Assembly (NCBI RefSeq): GCF_002291425.1 | Contig: NZ_CP014136.1 | Coordinates: 2,356,001 to 2,420,000, forward strand | Origin: Gibbsiella quercinecans | Lineage (GTDB): Bacteria > Pseudomonadota > Gammaproteobacteria > Enterobacterales > Enterobacteriaceae | Direction of reading: 5' to 3' | Length of the DNA: 64,000 nucleotides | Shown here: in pieces, positions 40,069-50,419 of the stretch | Numbering within the stretch: position 1 is the stretch's first letter | Layout: each line of letters opens with the position of its first letter | The notes under the pieces: generated by a model | What the model was told of the DNA's origin: nothing | The model's database searches: none | The model's input: only the letters and a program-made list of their open reading frames with translations | Made by a program: the position numbers and the translations under genes

Positions 40069-41646
40069 ATGGCACAATCCTTTTCGTTAGGTCTTCGGCA
40101 AGTTTGGGAAGATCTTTCAGTGATGCAGTCCCCCGGCTTTTACTGGGTCAACAGCAACCGCCAATCCGACGCACAGCTGTTCTGCCAACAAGTTATCGCC
40201 GCCCAGCAGGAAGACAGCCGGGCAGCATTAATTTGCTGCGGCAGCAAACCAGAAAAGTTAATGGCCGGGATCAAAGCGCCCGCGTTGAAAAAACTGCCGC
40301 TCTATACGCTGCCGGAGAAAAAAGCGGCGCTGCTTTTCCTGCCTGACGATCTGATGCGCGCCCTAAACCCCAGCCACCGCCTGCTGATTCTGTTTGTCCA
40401 CGCCAGCCAATGGCAAACCTTTACCAGCCAGGAATTGCACGCCTGGGCCGATGGCCTGCGCCACTGGCTGCGCAGCCGGCACTGCACACTGCTGATCCTC
40501 AGCCATGGCAACGGGGTAAGCCGGCTGCGCGATCAGCTCGGCACCGCCCACCAAATCTTAAGCGGCCTGGCCAGCCTGCAATGGCAACAGGACAGCGCGC
40601 AATATCTGGTGAGCTGGTGGAGCACGCAAAAGAGCATCAACGCCAACCAATTGCTGACGCTTGTCCCCGGTGAGCTGGGTTGGCAACCGTTTGAAGAGCA
40701 TGGCAGGCCGCTTGCAGCCGCCTCGGGCCGCAACGATGAAGAAGAGTACCTGGCGGAAATCGGTATTCTGGAGGGCGCCCCACCGCTCTCCCGCAGTTGG
40801 CGCCTGTTTGACAACAATGCGCAACTGGCCCAACACGGTATGCTGCAGCTTGCCGCCACGCTGATTTTTTCGCTGGCCCACACCGAGCAGATAGAAACAC
40901 TGGCCTATCATATCCACGGCCTGCGCCGGCTGCGCGGCGACAATATGAAGATTGTGGTGCGTGAAATGAAGCCCTGCCTGCGCTACAGCGACGAGCGCCT
41001 GCTGCTGGCCTGCGGCGCCAATCTGATTGCACCGCACCTGGCCCCACTCTCGCGTTTCCTGACCATGCTGGAAGGCGTGCAGGGCCAACGCTTCCCGCGC
41101 CACGTGCCGGAGGACATTGATATCCTGCTGGCCGGCCTGCGGCCGCTGCAGGTGAAAGGCTACATGCGGCCGGGCGACTTCACCGACACGGTGCTGAAGC
41201 TGATGGAAAACACACTGTTGCCTGAAAACGGCAAAGGGGTGATGGTGGCATTGCGCCCGGCGCCCGGGCTACATGCCGAACAGGCGATGACCCTGTGCCA
41301 CCTGCGCCGGTTTGGGGATGTGATGACCATCATCCAGGGCCAACTGGTGCTGTATCTCTCCACCTGCCGCATTAACGATCTGGAAACGGCCTTGCAGCAT
41401 ATCTTCCGCCTGCCGGTAGATGAAGCATTCAGCAACCGCAAAGTGTGGTATCAGGATACGGACATTATCTCTGAAATCAAAGTGTTGGGTCATGCTCAGT
41501 CCACCACTCAGTTGGGGAAAACGGCGCTGCCCGTTTTCCCGGCCAGCGCCGGCGAAACCGCCGCGCCAACGCGGGAACGCCGCCAACCGGTGGCCATTAC
41601 CTTGCTTGCCAGCAACCCCAGGGAGCCATCGCATGCTGAATCTTAA
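40069..41646 (+). CDS. bcsE: BcsE, c-di-GMP-binding regulator of cellulose synthesis
   Basis: 525 residues from the ATG giving MAQSFSLGLRQVWEDL, which aligns with the start of E. coli BcsE; the frame is open back to a TTG at 40003 with another ATG at 40027 (14 residues longer). The C-terminal GIL domain, which binds c-di-GMP through an RxGD site, is present: ALRPAPGLHAEQAMTLCHLR continuing RFGDVMTI (the RxGD is R-F-G-D), then LVLYLSTCRINDLETAL. BcsE recruits BcsF and the BcsRQ cap and enhances cellulose output. It heads bcsEFG, divergent from bcsRQABC. Confidence 0.93.
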   Translation: MAQSFSLGLRQVWEDLSVMQSPGFYWVNSNRQSDAQLFCQQVIAAQQEDSRAALICCGSKPEKLMAGIKAPALKKLPLYTLPEKKAALLFLPDDLMRALNPSHRLLILFVHASQWQTFTSQELHAWADGLRHWLRSRHCTLLILSHGNGVSRLRDQLGTAHQILSGLASLQWQQDSAQYLVSWWSTQKSINANQLLTLVPGELGWQPFEEHGRPLAAASGRNDEEEYLAEIGILEGAPPLSRSWRLFDNNAQLAQHGMLQLAATLIFSLAHTEQIETLAYHIHGLRRLRGDNMKIVVREMKPCLRYSDERLLLACGANLIAPHLAPLSRFLTMLEGVQGQRFPRHVPEDIDILLAGLRPLQVKGYMRPGDFTDTVLKLMENTLLPENGKGVMVALRPAPGLHAEQAMTLCHLRRFGDVMTIIQGQLVLYLSTCRINDLETALQHIFRLPVDEAFSNRKVWYQDTDIISEIKVLGHAQSTTQLGKTALPVFPASAGETAAPTRERRQPVAITLLASNPREPSHAES

Positions 41647-41830
41647 TGACATCGTGCAACTGGCCATCCTGTTCGCACTGATTTTTATCCCGCTCGGATA
41701 CGCGTTCCACCGGCGTTTTCCCCATTGGCGGCAATACTGGCTGAACCTGTTTTTATCACCGCGTTATTTGAAATCCGCTGGGTTATGGGTACGCGAAGGT
41801 TCTTCACACCACATAAAACATAAAAAATAG
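41633..41830 (+). CDS. bcsF: BcsF, small membrane subunit of the cellulose complex
   Basis: 65 residues. One membrane segment near the N-terminus (VQLAILFALIFIPLGYAF) is followed by a basic cytoplasmic tail (FHRRFPHWRQYW, then SPRYLKSAGLWVR), the layout of E. coli BcsF. It tethers BcsE at the inner membrane and works with BcsG. The ATG lies inside the end of bcsE (14-base overlap), with GGGAG as ribosome site. Confidence 0.93.
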   Translation: MLNLNDIVQLAILFALIFIPLGYAFHRRFPHWRQYWLNLFLSPRYLKSAGLWVREGSSHHIKHKK

Positions 41831-41833
41831 ACC

Positions 41834-43483
41834 ATGAGTGAGAAAAAAATAACGCCGAGCGCCAATGCGCCATGGCGCTACTGGCGCGGCCTCGGCGGCT
41901 GGAACTACTACTTTCTGGCCAAGTTCGCCCTGCTGTGGTTTGGCTACCTCAATTTTCATCCGCTGCCGAACCTGGTGTTTATGGCATTCCTGCTGATGCC
42001 GATCCCGGCATTGCGGCTGCACCGCTGGCGCCACATGATTGCGATCCCTATCGGCATCGCGCTGTTCTATCACGATACCTGGCTGCCCGGCATCAGCAGT
42101 ATCCTCAGCCAGGGCTCACAGGTGACCAGCTTCAGCGCGGCATACCTGCTGGAGTTGATTGACCGCTTTATCAACTGGCAGATGGTGGGCGCCGCCTTTG
42201 TGTTGCTGGTCGCCTATCTGTTTTTATCGCAATGGATCCGCGTAACGGTATTTACTGTCGCTGCGTTGGCCTGGCTCAACCTGCTGGCGATCGGCGGCCC
42301 GGCGTTTTCCCTGATGCCGGCCAGCACCGTGGCGGCCCCTATCGCCAATGCCCCCGCGCCGGCGGCGGCAGCTGCCCCCAGCTCCACGGCCGCCAATGGG
42401 CCGCCGACCAACGCCAACCTAAGCGCCTATCTGGAACAGTTCTACAGCCAGGAGAAAAAGCGTGTGACGGCCTTCCCGGCCGCGCTGCCGGCGGATGCCC
42501 AACCCTTTGACCTGCTGATGATCAACATCTGCTCTCTGGCCTGGGCCGATCTGGACGAAGTGAAGCTGGAGCACCATCCGCTGTGGGCCAAAATGGACGT
42601 CATCTTCGACAACTTCAACTCGGCGACCTCCTACAGCAACCCGGCCTCCATCCGGCTGCTGCGCGCCAGCTGCGGGCAACCTTCGCATACCGATCTGTAT
42701 CGGCCGGCCGATCCGCAGTGTTATCTGTTCAGCAACCTTGCCAAGCTGGGCTTCAAGGAACAGCTGATGCTGGATCACTCCGGCGAGTTCGGCCACTACC
42801 TGAAAGAGATCCGCGAACAGGGGGATATGCAAGCGCCGCTGATGTCGCAGACCGGTATCGGCCACGAGATGACCTCGTTTGACGGCGAGCCGATCCTCAA
42901 CGATTTGGCGCTGTTGAGAAACTGGCTGGCCCAGCAGAACAAGAACAATGCGCCGCGCAGCGCCACCTTCTTTAACATTATCCCGCTGCATGACGGCAAC
43001 CGGCTGGTTGGCAGCAATAAAAGCGCCGACTACCAGCCGCGCGCCCAACAACTGCTGGATCAGTTGAACACCTTCCTTGACGAGTTGGAAAAATCCGGCC
43101 GCAAAGTGGTGGTGGTGATCATACCGGAACACGGCGCGGCGTTGACCGGCGACAAGATTCAGATGTCGGGCCTGCGCGATATTCCAAGCCCGAGCATTAC
43201 CCATATCCCGGTGGGCATCAAGGTTATCGGCTTGCAGGCCGCGCATACCGGCAGCCCGTGGCATGTGAAGACGCAGAGCAGTTTCCTGGCGCTGTCGGAG
43301 CTGGTTTCACGATTGGTGGACGGCAAGATATTTTCCGCACCGAGCGTTGACTGGCAAACACTGACGCAGGGGCTGCCGCAAACCGCGGTGGTGTCTGAAA
43401 ACGAAAACGCGATCATGATGCAGTATCAAGATAAAGATTATATTCGCCTGAAGGGCGGCGACTGGGTGCCGTATCCGTTGTAA
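41834..43483 (+). CDS. bcsG: Cellulose phosphoethanolamine transferase BcsG
   Basis: 549 residues. Four to five membrane segments (about 25-155) and an Ala/Pro linker (165-195) lead to a periplasmic alkaline-phosphatase-fold domain. The nucleophile equivalent to E. coli Ser278 is Ser268 in FNSATSYSNPA, and zinc-ligand stretches LLRASCGQPSH and VVVVIIPEHGAAL are conserved. BcsG transfers phosphoethanolamine from phosphatidylethanolamine to glucose units of nascent cellulose, which strengthens the biofilm matrix. It starts 3 bases after bcsF. With bcsEFG complete, the product should be pEtN-cellulose. Confidence 0.96.
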   Translation: MSEKKITPSANAPWRYWRGLGGWNYYFLAKFALLWFGYLNFHPLPNLVFMAFLLMPIPALRLHRWRHMIAIPIGIALFYHDTWLPGISSILSQGSQVTSFSAAYLLELIDRFINWQMVGAAFVLLVAYLFLSQWIRVTVFTVAALAWLNLLAIGGPAFSLMPASTVAAPIANAPAPAAAAAPSSTAANGPPTNANLSAYLEQFYSQEKKRVTAFPAALPADAQPFDLLMINICSLAWADLDEVKLEHHPLWAKMDVIFDNFNSATSYSNPASIRLLRASCGQPSHTDLYRPADPQCYLFSNLAKLGFKEQLMLDHSGEFGHYLKEIREQGDMQAPLMSQTGIGHEMTSFDGEPILNDLALLRNWLAQQNKNNAPRSATFFNIIPLHDGNRLVGSNKSADYQPRAQQLLDQLNTFLDELEKSGRKVVVVIIPEHGAALTGDKIQMSGLRDIPSPSITHIPVGIKVIGLQAAHTGSPWHVKTQSSFLALSELVSRLVDGKIFSAPSVDWQTLTQGLPQTAVVSENENAIMMQYQDKDYIRLKGGDWVPYPL

Positions 43484-43503
43484 TCCTCAGGTTCCGGCAG
43501 AAC

Positions 43504-43529
43504 GCTATCGGCCACGGGTGGCCGATAGC
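43504..43529. terminator. Bidirectional hairpin between bcsG and dppF
   Basis: A perfect 12-bp stem GCTATCGGCCAC/GTGGCCGATAGC with a two-base loop starts 20 bases after the bcsG stop. A second stem GGGCGGC/GCCGCCC follows at 43543-43564. Both lie between convergent genes, so they can end both transcripts; there is no U-run. Confidence 0.65.
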
Positions 43530-43582
43530 AGCGAGACCAACAGGGCGGCTTGCCTTCGCCGCCCCTTCACCGAAGCGTTGAT

Positions 43583-44578
43583 TTATACCTCCTGCACGGC
43601 CGCTTCATCCTGATCGACGGCAAAACAGGCCACCTGCTGATCGCCATACGCCCGCAGTTGCGGCTGCTGTTGCGTACAGGCGCCAAAAGCCCGGCGGCAG
43701 CGGGCATTGAACGCACAGCCCGGCGGTGGGTTCAGCGGGCTGGGCAGCTCACCGGTCAGCTTGATGCGCTCACGGCGCAACGCCGGGTTCAGGCGGGGCG
43801 TAGCAGACAGCAACGCCTGCGTATACGGGTGGCGCGGGTTGCTGAAAATCGCCTCTTTGCTGCCTTTCTCAACGCAGCGGCCCAGGTACATCACCATCAC
43901 CTCGTCCGCAATGTGCTCCACCACCGACAGATCGTGTGAAATGAACACATAAGACAGCCCCAGTTCCTGCTGCAAATCCATCATCAGGTTCAGCACCTGC
44001 GCTCGCACCGAAACGTCGAGCGCGGAAACCGGCTCATCGGCGATCACCACGTCCGGGTTCAGCATCAGCCCACGCGCAATTGCGATACGCTGGCGCTGGC
44101 CGCCGGAAAACATGTGCGGATAGCGATCGTAGTGCTCCGTTTTCAGGCCCACTTTCGCCATCATCGCCAGCGCCTTCTCACGCCGCGCCGCGGCACTCTG
44201 CGAGGTATTGATCAGCAGCGGCTCTTCAAGGATCTGGCCGATTTTCTTGCGTGGGTTAAGCGATCCATAAGGATTCTGAAACACGATCTGGATCTTCTGG
44301 CGCCGCAGCTTCTCCGCCGTGATATCCGGCTTCAATAAATCCTGCCCCTGATAGTACAGTTCCCCGCCGGTCGGGGTTTCAATCATGGTCAGCAAACGGC
44401 CGAGCGTGGATTTGCCGCAGCCGGATTCCCCCACCACCGCCAGCGTTTTACCGCGCTCCAGGGTAAAGGAAACCCCGTCCAGCGCTTTTACCAGCCGCTC
44501 GGGGGCAAACAGCCCCTTCTTCACCGGGTAGTGTTTCTTCAGGTCTATCGCCTGCAATAAAGGGTGATGTTGGCTCAT
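43583..44578 (-). CDS. dppF: Dipeptide ABC transporter ATP-binding protein DppF
   Basis: 331 residues. Walker A is GESGCGKST, the signature is [15 protein letters not shown] and Walker B is [14 protein letters not shown]. The C-terminal oligopeptide/dipeptide extension [17 protein letters not shown] has the Cys pattern that binds an Fe-S cluster in related transporters. DppF and DppD form the ATPase pair of the dipeptide importer, which also serves haem in E. coli. The start overlaps the dppD stop by 4 bases. Last gene of dppABCDF. Confidence 0.96.
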   Translation of the reverse strand: MSQHHPLLQAIDLKKHYPVKKGLFAPERLVKALDGVSFTLERGKTLAVVGESGCGKSTLGRLLTMIETPTGGELYYQGQDLLKPDITAEKLRRQKIQIVFQNPYGSLNPRKKIGQILEEPLLINTSQSAAARREKALAMMAKVGLKTEHYDRYPHMFSGGQRQRIAIARGLMLNPDVVIADEPVSALDVSVRAQVLNLMMDLQQELGLSYVFISHDLSVVEHIADEVMVMYLGRCVEKGSKEAIFSNPRHPYTQALLSATPRLNPALRRERIKLTGELPSPLNPPPGCAFNARCRRAFGACTQQQPQLRAYGDQQVACFAVDQDEAAVQEV

Positions 44579-45555
44579 AGCGTTGGCCTCCCCGCATCAT
44601 CAAGCGGTGTGTGACATTTAACCAGACGGCCGGCAATGCTGCGCAGTTCCGGCTCTTCAGCGCGGCAGCGCGCGTTGGCATACGGGCAGCGCGGGTTGAG
44701 CAGACAGCCGCCTGGCCGGTCGTATTTGCCCGGCACCACGCCCGGCAGCGAGGCCAGGCGCGCTTTGTCGGCGGCGAACTCGGGCAACGCGCGCAACAGC
44801 GCCTGCGTGTAGGGGTGGCGTGGCGCGCTGAAGATATCCGCAGCGCTGCCGGATTCCACCACCTGCCCGGCGTACATCACGATAATGTGGTGCGCCGCTT
44901 CGGAAACCAGCGCCAAATCGTGGGTAATCAGCAGCAGCGCCATATTCTCACGCTGTTGCAGCTCCAGCAGCAGTTCAATAATTTGCGCCTGGATGGTCAC
45001 ATCGAGCGCCGTGGTCGGCTCATCCGCGATCAACAGCTTCGGCCGGCAGGCAATCGCCATGGCGATCATCACGCGCTGGCTCATGCCGCCGGAAAGCTGA
45101 TGCGGATACACATCCAGCCGCGAGGCGGGATCGGGAATGCCGACTTGGGTCAGCAGATCGATCGCGCGGCTACGCCGGGTGCGGCGATTGCCGCCCTGGT
45201 GTACCTTCAGCGCCTCCATGATCTGGTAGCCCACGGTGTAGCACGGATTCAGGCTGGTCATCGGGTCCTGAAAAATCATCGCCACTTCCGAGCCCACCAA
45301 CTGGCGCCGCTCTTTTTCAGAGATCTTGCGCAAATCCTGGCCGTCAAACTCCAGCTTGTCGGCCATGACTTTACCGGGGTAATCAATCAGCCCCATGATC
45401 GCCAGCGAACTGACGGATTTACCGGAGCCGGATTCACCGACGATGCCGACCACCTGCCCGCGATCCACGCTGTAGCTGATGCGGTCTACCGCTCGAAACG
45501 GCGTGCCTTCATCACCGAAGTGCACCGATAGCTTGTCTATATTCAATAACGCCAT
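44575..45555 (-). CDS. dppD: Dipeptide ABC transporter ATP-binding protein DppD
   Basis: 326 residues. Walker A is GESGSGKSV, the signature is [17 protein letters not shown] and Walker B is [15 protein letters not shown]. The C-terminal [17 protein letters not shown] carries the Cys pattern of the oligopeptide/dipeptide transporter extension. It is the partner of DppF in powering DppBC. It starts 14 bases after dppC. Confidence 0.96.
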   Translation of the reverse strand: MALLNIDKLSVHFGDEGTPFRAVDRISYSVDRGQVVGIVGESGSGKSVSSLAIMGLIDYPGKVMADKLEFDGQDLRKISEKERRQLVGSEVAMIFQDPMTSLNPCYTVGYQIMEALKVHQGGNRRTRRSRAIDLLTQVGIPDPASRLDVYPHQLSGGMSQRVMIAMAIACRPKLLIADEPTTALDVTIQAQIIELLLELQQRENMALLLITHDLALVSEAAHHIIVMYAGQVVESGSAADIFSAPRHPYTQALLRALPEFAADKARLASLPGVVPGKYDRPGGCLLNPRCPYANARCRAEEPELRSIAGRLVKCHTPLDDAGRPTL

Positions 45556-45569
45556 GTTCCGTTCCTCGG

Positions 45570-46472
45570 TTACTGCTTGAGTTTGGGGTCGAGAGCATCG
45601 CGCAGGCCGTCCCCCATCAGGTTAAATGCCAGTACCGTCAGCAAAATAGCCACGCCGGGGAAGGTCACCACCCACCAGGCGCTTTGCGCAAACTGCAGCA
45701 CATCGGAAAGCATGGTGCCCCACTCCGGCGTCGGCGGCTGGGCGCCCATACCCAGGAAGCCCAGCGCAGCCATATCCAGAATCGCGTTAGAGAACCCCAG
45801 AGAAGCCTGAACGATCAGCGGCGCCAGGCAGTTCGGCAGGATATTGACAAACATCTGGCGCAACGCGCCGGCGCCGGCCACCCGCGAGGCGGTAACATAG
45901 TCGCGGTTCACCTCAACCAGCACCGCAGAACGCGTCAAACGCACATAGTGCGGCAGGGCGACAAAGGTCAGCGCCAGCGACGCATTGACTATCGACGGAC
46001 CAAAGATCGCCACCAGCACCAACGCCAGCAGCAGGCTGGGCAACGCCAGCATGATATCGACCACGCGCATGATCGCGGCATCCACCACGCCGCCGTAATA
46101 ACCGGCCAACAGGCCGAAGATCACGCCCAGAATCAGCGAGAGCACCACCACCAGGCAGCCCACCAGCAGCGACAGGCGCGCACCGAACATCAGCCGCGAA
46201 AGCACGTCGCGGCCCACGTCGTCCGTGCCCAGAATGTAGCTCCAGCTACCGCCTTCTTGCCAGGCCGGCGGTTTGAGCAATGCATCGCGGAACTGCTCCG
46301 CCGGCGCATGCGGCGCCAGCACCCCGGCGCCGATGGCAATCACCAGCATCAGGACGATATAGACCAGGCCGACCACGGCCCCTTTATTGCGTTTGAAATA
46401 GTGCCAGAACTCCTGCAGCGGGGTCATCGGCGTTGGCGCAGCGTTAACCGCCGGCTCAGTGATTTGAGTCAT
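45570..46472 (-). CDS. dppC: Dipeptide ABC transporter permease DppC
   Basis: 300 residues with six membrane segments. The N-terminal region ([21 protein letters not shown]) and the EAA loop ([18 protein letters not shown]) are typical of the OppC/DppC family, as is [19 protein letters not shown] near the first periplasmic loop. It forms the translocation channel with DppB. It starts 11 bases after dppB. Confidence 0.96.
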   Translation of the reverse strand: MTQITEPAVNAAPTPMTPLQEFWHYFKRNKGAVVGLVYIVLMLVIAIGAGVLAPHAPAEQFRDALLKPPAWQEGGSWSYILGTDDVGRDVLSRLMFGARLSLLVGCLVVVLSLILGVIFGLLAGYYGGVVDAAIMRVVDIMLALPSLLLALVLVAIFGPSIVNASLALTFVALPHYVRLTRSAVLVEVNRDYVTASRVAGAGALRQMFVNILPNCLAPLIVQASLGFSNAILDMAALGFLGMGAQPPTPEWGTMLSDVLQFAQSAWWVVTFPGVAILLTVLAFNLMGDGLRDALDPKLKQ

Positions 46473-46483
46473 CGTGGCGCCCC

Positions 46484-47503
46484 TTATTTTCTATGCCGAA
46501 TGCGCGGGTTAATCACGCCGTAGAGCACGTCTACCAGCAGGTTAACCAGGATAATCATACAGGCGACCAACAGCACACCCCCCTGAACCACCGGATAGTC
46601 GCGGCGCTGCAACGCATCAATCAGCCAGCGCCCTAACCCCGGCCAGGAGAAAATGGTTTCGGTCAGAATGGCGCCCGCCAACAGCGTGCCCACCTGCAGG
46701 CCGATCACCGTGACCACCGGCAGCAACGCATTGCGCAGCGCGTGCACCACGATCACCCGCATGCGGCTCACGCCCTTGGCGCGAGCGGTGCGGATATAGT
46801 CTTCCCCCAGCACTTCCAGCATGGATGAACGGGTCATCCGCACGATCACCGCCAGCGGAATGGTGCCCAGCACTATCGCCGGCAGGATCATGTGCATCAC
46901 CGCATCCAGAAAATCCCCTGGCTCACCCCAGAACAGCGTGTCGATCAGCATAAAGCCGGTGAGCGGGTAGCTGTCGTCCAGGAACACGGTATCGCTGATG
47001 CGCCCCGACACCGGCGTCAGGTTAAGGTGCACCGACACCAGCATGACCAGCATGATGCCCCACCAGAAGATCGGCATTGAATAGCCGGTCAGTGAAATAC
47101 CGACCGCGGTATGATCGAAGATCGAACCACGTTTTACCGCCGCCAGCACCCCGACCGGGATGCCGACCAGCATGGCGAAAAGCATCGCACAGATGCCCAG
47201 CTCCAGCGTGGCCTTAAAGCGCGGCACGAACTCTTCCCACACGGCGATGCGGCTTCTGAGCGAGGTGCCCAGATCGCCTTGCAGCACATGGGTAACGTAG
47301 GTGAAATATTGTTGATAAAGCGGTTTGTCCAGCCCCATTTCCGCCATCACCTGGGCGTGGCGTTCGGCGGATATCCCGCGCTCGCCGGCCATAATGGTGA
47401 CCGGATCGCCGGGGATCATGTGGACAAAGGCAAAGGTCAGCAACGTAATGCCGATAAACGTTGGGATGACTAACCCCAAACGTCGGAGTATGAACTGCAG
47501 CAT
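46484..47503 (-). CDS. dppB: Dipeptide ABC transporter permease DppB
   Basis: 339 residues, the usual length, with six membrane segments and the large periplasmic loop typical of DppB. It starts MLQFILRRLGLVIPTFIGIT. The EAA loop is DYIRTARAKGVSRMRVIVVH. It is separated from dppA by 162 bases of highly structured sequence, which probably explains unequal amounts of the binding protein and the membrane subunits. Confidence 0.96.
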   Translation of the reverse strand: MLQFILRRLGLVIPTFIGITLLTFAFVHMIPGDPVTIMAGERGISAERHAQVMAEMGLDKPLYQQYFTYVTHVLQGDLGTSLRSRIAVWEEFVPRFKATLELGICAMLFAMLVGIPVGVLAAVKRGSIFDHTAVGISLTGYSMPIFWWGIMLVMLVSVHLNLTPVSGRISDTVFLDDSYPLTGFMLIDTLFWGEPGDFLDAVMHMILPAIVLGTIPLAVIVRMTRSSMLEVLGEDYIRTARAKGVSRMRVIVVHALRNALLPVVTVIGLQVGTLLAGAILTETIFSWPGLGRWLIDALQRRDYPVVQGGVLLVACMIILVNLLVDVLYGVINPRIRHRK

Positions 47504-47584
47504 ATTCCGGGTTCTCTGTATAAAATGCCCGGCGGCTCATAGTCCACCGGGCTTATTAATGCTCACACGCTTTGAAACGCTTCT

Positions 47585-47652
47585 CACGGGAACAGGCGGC
47601 TCGGCATGCAGGATGCCGTGGCCGCCCCGGTGCGCGGGGGCGCTTTCCCGTG
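47585..47652 (-). promoter_or_regulatory. Nested hairpin between dppA and dppB
   Basis: CACGGGAA (47585-47592) pairs with TTCCCGTG (47645-47652), enclosing further stems GGCGGC/GCCGCC and GGCAT/ATGCC. Such structures after binding-protein genes protect the upstream mRNA from 3' exonucleases and limit read-through; that role here is inferred from position. Confidence 0.6.
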
Positions 47653-47665
47653 GCAAACCTGGCGG

Positions 47666-49273
47666 TTAATCCAACGAAACGCTCTCAAAGTGATGCTTAC
47701 CAAGCGGATCCACCACGTAGCCCTTCACTTCTTTACGCACAGGCTCGTAAACGGTGGAGTGGGCGACAAGCAGCGCCGGCGCCTGATCGTGCATCACCTC
47801 CTGCGCCTGTTGGTACAGTGCGACGCGTTTGTCATGGTTGGCTTCGGCGCGGGCCGGTTGAATCAGATCTTCAAACGGTTTGTAGCACCAGCGGGAATAG
47901 TTGGAGCCGTCTTTTGCCGCCGCGCAGCTAAACAGGGTGGCGAAGAAGTTATCCGGATCCCCATTGTCGCCGGTCCAGCCCATCATCACGGTCTGATGTT
48001 CGCCGTCTTTGGCTCGCTTGAGGTATTCACCCCACTCATAGGAGACGATTTTGGCTTGCACGCCGATTTTCGCCCAGTCGGACTGGATCATTTCCGCCAT
48101 GCGGCGGGCATTCGGGTTGTACGGCCGCTGCACTGGCATCGCCCACAAATCGATGGAGAAGCCATCCGGCAAGCCGGCTTCCTTCAGCAGTTCTTTGGCC
48201 TTGGCCGGATCGTAAGCGTAATCCTGCACCGCGTTGTTATAGCTCCACATGGTCGGCGGGATCAGGTTCTTGGCCGGCTGGCCTGCCCCCTGGTATACCG
48301 CTTCGATAATCGCCTGCTTGTTGACCGCCAGGGTCAGCGCCTGGCGCACCTTCACATTATCCAGCGGTTTTTTCTCGACGTTGAACGCCACGTAGCCCAC
48401 GTTCAGGCCGGGTTTTTCCAGCACGGTGATCGATTTATCCTGCTTCATGCGTGCCAAATCGGCCGGGTTCGGGAACGGCATCACCTGGCATTCGTTTTTC
48501 TGCAGTTTGGCGTAGCGCACGGAGGCATCCGGCGTGATTGAGAACACCAGGCGATCGATTTTCGGTTTGCTGCCCCAATAGCCGTCAAACGCCTTGTAGA
48601 GGATGCGCGAGTCTTTCTGGTACTGCAGCAGTTGGAACGGGCCGGTGCCGATTGGGTTGAGATCGACTTTTTCCGGCGTGCCGGCTTTCAGCATGTTGTC
48701 GGCATATTCCGCCGACAGGACAGAGGCGAAGTCCATCCCCAGATCGGCCAGGAACGGTGATTCCGTCCGGGTCAGGCTAAAGCGCACCGTGTAATCGTCC
48801 ACTTTCTCAATCTTGGCGATCAGATCCTGCATACCCATGCCGAGGAAGTATTCGTAGTTGCCGCCGGACACCTTATGGTAAGGGTGCTGCGGATCCAACT
48901 GGCGCTCGAAGGTATACAATACGTCGTCGGCATTGAAGTCGCGGGTCGGCTTGAAGTCTTTGTTGGATTGCCACTTCACCCCTTTACGCAGGTGGAAAGT
49001 ATAAGTTTTCCCGTCTTCGCTCACCTCCCAGCTTTCCGCCAGCCCAGGCTCCACTTCCGTGGTGCCCAGCTTGAATTCCAGCAGGCGGTTATAGATCGGC
49101 ACCGAGCTGGCATCATAGGTGGTACTGGTGGTAAACAGCTGCGGGTTAAACCCTTCCGGTGAGCCTTCCGAGCAGAAGACCAACGTTTTTGCCTGCACGC
49201 CGGCGGCGACGGCCAGCGCAACCAACCCGATACCGAATTTCAAAATTCCCAATTTACCCAAGGAACGTGTCAT
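47666..49273 (-). CDS. dppA: Periplasmic dipeptide-binding protein DppA
   Basis: 535 residues from the ATG giving [14 protein letters not shown], the same length as E. coli DppA, with GGAG as ribosome site; the frame is open 20 codons further. The signal peptide ends VQA at about 28, then [19 protein letters not shown] begins the mature SBP_bac_5 family protein. [19 protein letters not shown] and [20 protein letters not shown] are typical. It binds dipeptides (and haem or 5-aminolevulinate in E. coli) and is a chemoreceptor ligand carrier there. In relatives its leader is a target of the GcvB sRNA; I did not assign the site here. Confidence 0.97.
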   Translation of the reverse strand: MTRSLGKLGILKFGIGLVALAVAAGVQAKTLVFCSEGSPEGFNPQLFTTSTTYDASSVPIYNRLLEFKLGTTEVEPGLAESWEVSEDGKTYTFHLRKGVKWQSNKDFKPTRDFNADDVLYTFERQLDPQHPYHKVSGGNYEYFLGMGMQDLIAKIEKVDDYTVRFSLTRTESPFLADLGMDFASVLSAEYADNMLKAGTPEKVDLNPIGTGPFQLLQYQKDSRILYKAFDGYWGSKPKIDRLVFSITPDASVRYAKLQKNECQVMPFPNPADLARMKQDKSITVLEKPGLNVGYVAFNVEKKPLDNVKVRQALTLAVNKQAIIEAVYQGAGQPAKNLIPPTMWSYNNAVQDYAYDPAKAKELLKEAGLPDGFSIDLWAMPVQRPYNPNARRMAEMIQSDWAKIGVQAKIVSYEWGEYLKRAKDGEHQTVMMGWTGDNGDPDNFFATLFSCAAAKDGSNYSRWCYKPFEDLIQPARAEANHDKRVALYQQAQEVMHDQAPALLVAHSTVYEPVRKEVKGYVVDPLGKHHFESVSLD

Positions 49274-50419
49274 CGTTAGTGCTCCATTCGTGTGATGTGT
49301 GTGTAGCCGAGAGTTCCGCTCCCACTGCAGCAACGGCGAAAACTCACGGCTAATTACCGCCCAGCCTTATATTTTTTATTACACGGCCAGTACGATGGTC
49401 GCCTGAAAGCAAAGAAAGGGAGATATCGCACATGCGGACCGGCAGGCACGCATCGCAATAGGAAATTTACGCATCGGGAACTCGCAACCGCATGCGCCCA
49501 ACTCCCCCCTGAGGCTACCAAATTGCCAACTGTTTGGGGTGGCGTCAATATAACCTGTAGGGTTTTACGCGGTTTGTGAGAAACAACAAACAAACATAAA
49601 AGATACCACTTATTAACTAAAACAGCACTTAAATAAGGAATTAAAGCCGTTAAGAAGAATTACTATCCGGTAAATTATTTAAAAACCACATTTTCAACCG
49701 ATAAAAAACAAAAAAAGACCCCGATTAAGTGATGAGTATTTACTCTATAAATTTCACAATAGTTGCTAAAAACAGGATGAAATACTGTATCTCCTGTTAA
49801 TGGTATTGGCGGGTGATTGTTATTTGAACAGCCAAACACAACAATCTGTGCATCGTGAAAAAACTTTTCACTGTTAAAAGATCGTCAGTGGCAGGTTATA
49901 CTACGATAACGTGCTACAAAAGAGGATCCCACGAAGGCAGATTCCCCTGATGATTGTAAGCCTATCCTACTGAAAAATAACCTTCTCTTCGCCAGAGATA
50001 GATGGCCGCCGTTGTTGTTGCAAAAAAGTACATTGCGTGTGCCCGTATGTAGGTATGTGGGCTTTATCGGTATTCATCAGCCGCGGAATTTGCCAGCACT
50101 TTATCTTGTTGAATTAACGGCAACTGATGCCGTATTAACAATATCGGTGTACCGCCCACATAAGGATGCGCGAGTGGAGTGCCAGCCGTTGAATACGTTC
50201 ATGCGGCGCACCAACAGAAAGGACTATCACTCGCCTGAGATTTGCAACAGTGCTGCATAACCACTGCAGCACTGTCGTGAAAATGACCGGTAGGACTGAA
50301 AATGATCTGGCGAAAATCCGCCGCTTATACTCTCTGCATGGCCGTCAGGGCATACGTCAGCCAATAGGTCAATTCGCGCAGACAACGCCCCACTACGCTG
50401 GCGTAGGACGGCCTGATTG
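49274..50419. other. dppA upstream region and start of the accessory islet
   Basis: 1146 bases with no gene I can support. The part next to dppA must hold its promoter and leader. From about 49590 the sequence turns AT-rich, unlike the flanking core genes. A 10-bp perfect inverted repeat CAGTGCTGCA/TGCAGCACTG with a seven-base loop lies at 50248-50274, 146 bases after the stop of the yagU-like gene and possibly its transcript end. An open frame of 82 codons (50012-50260, +) has no recognisable motif or ribosome site and I do not call it. Confidence 0.5.

Noticed and set aside
50012-50260. 82-codon frame on the + strand of the accessory islet
   Set aside because: The open frame extends upstream without a clear start, there is no ribosome site and I recognise no motif. 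It could be a gene remnant but I cannot support it.
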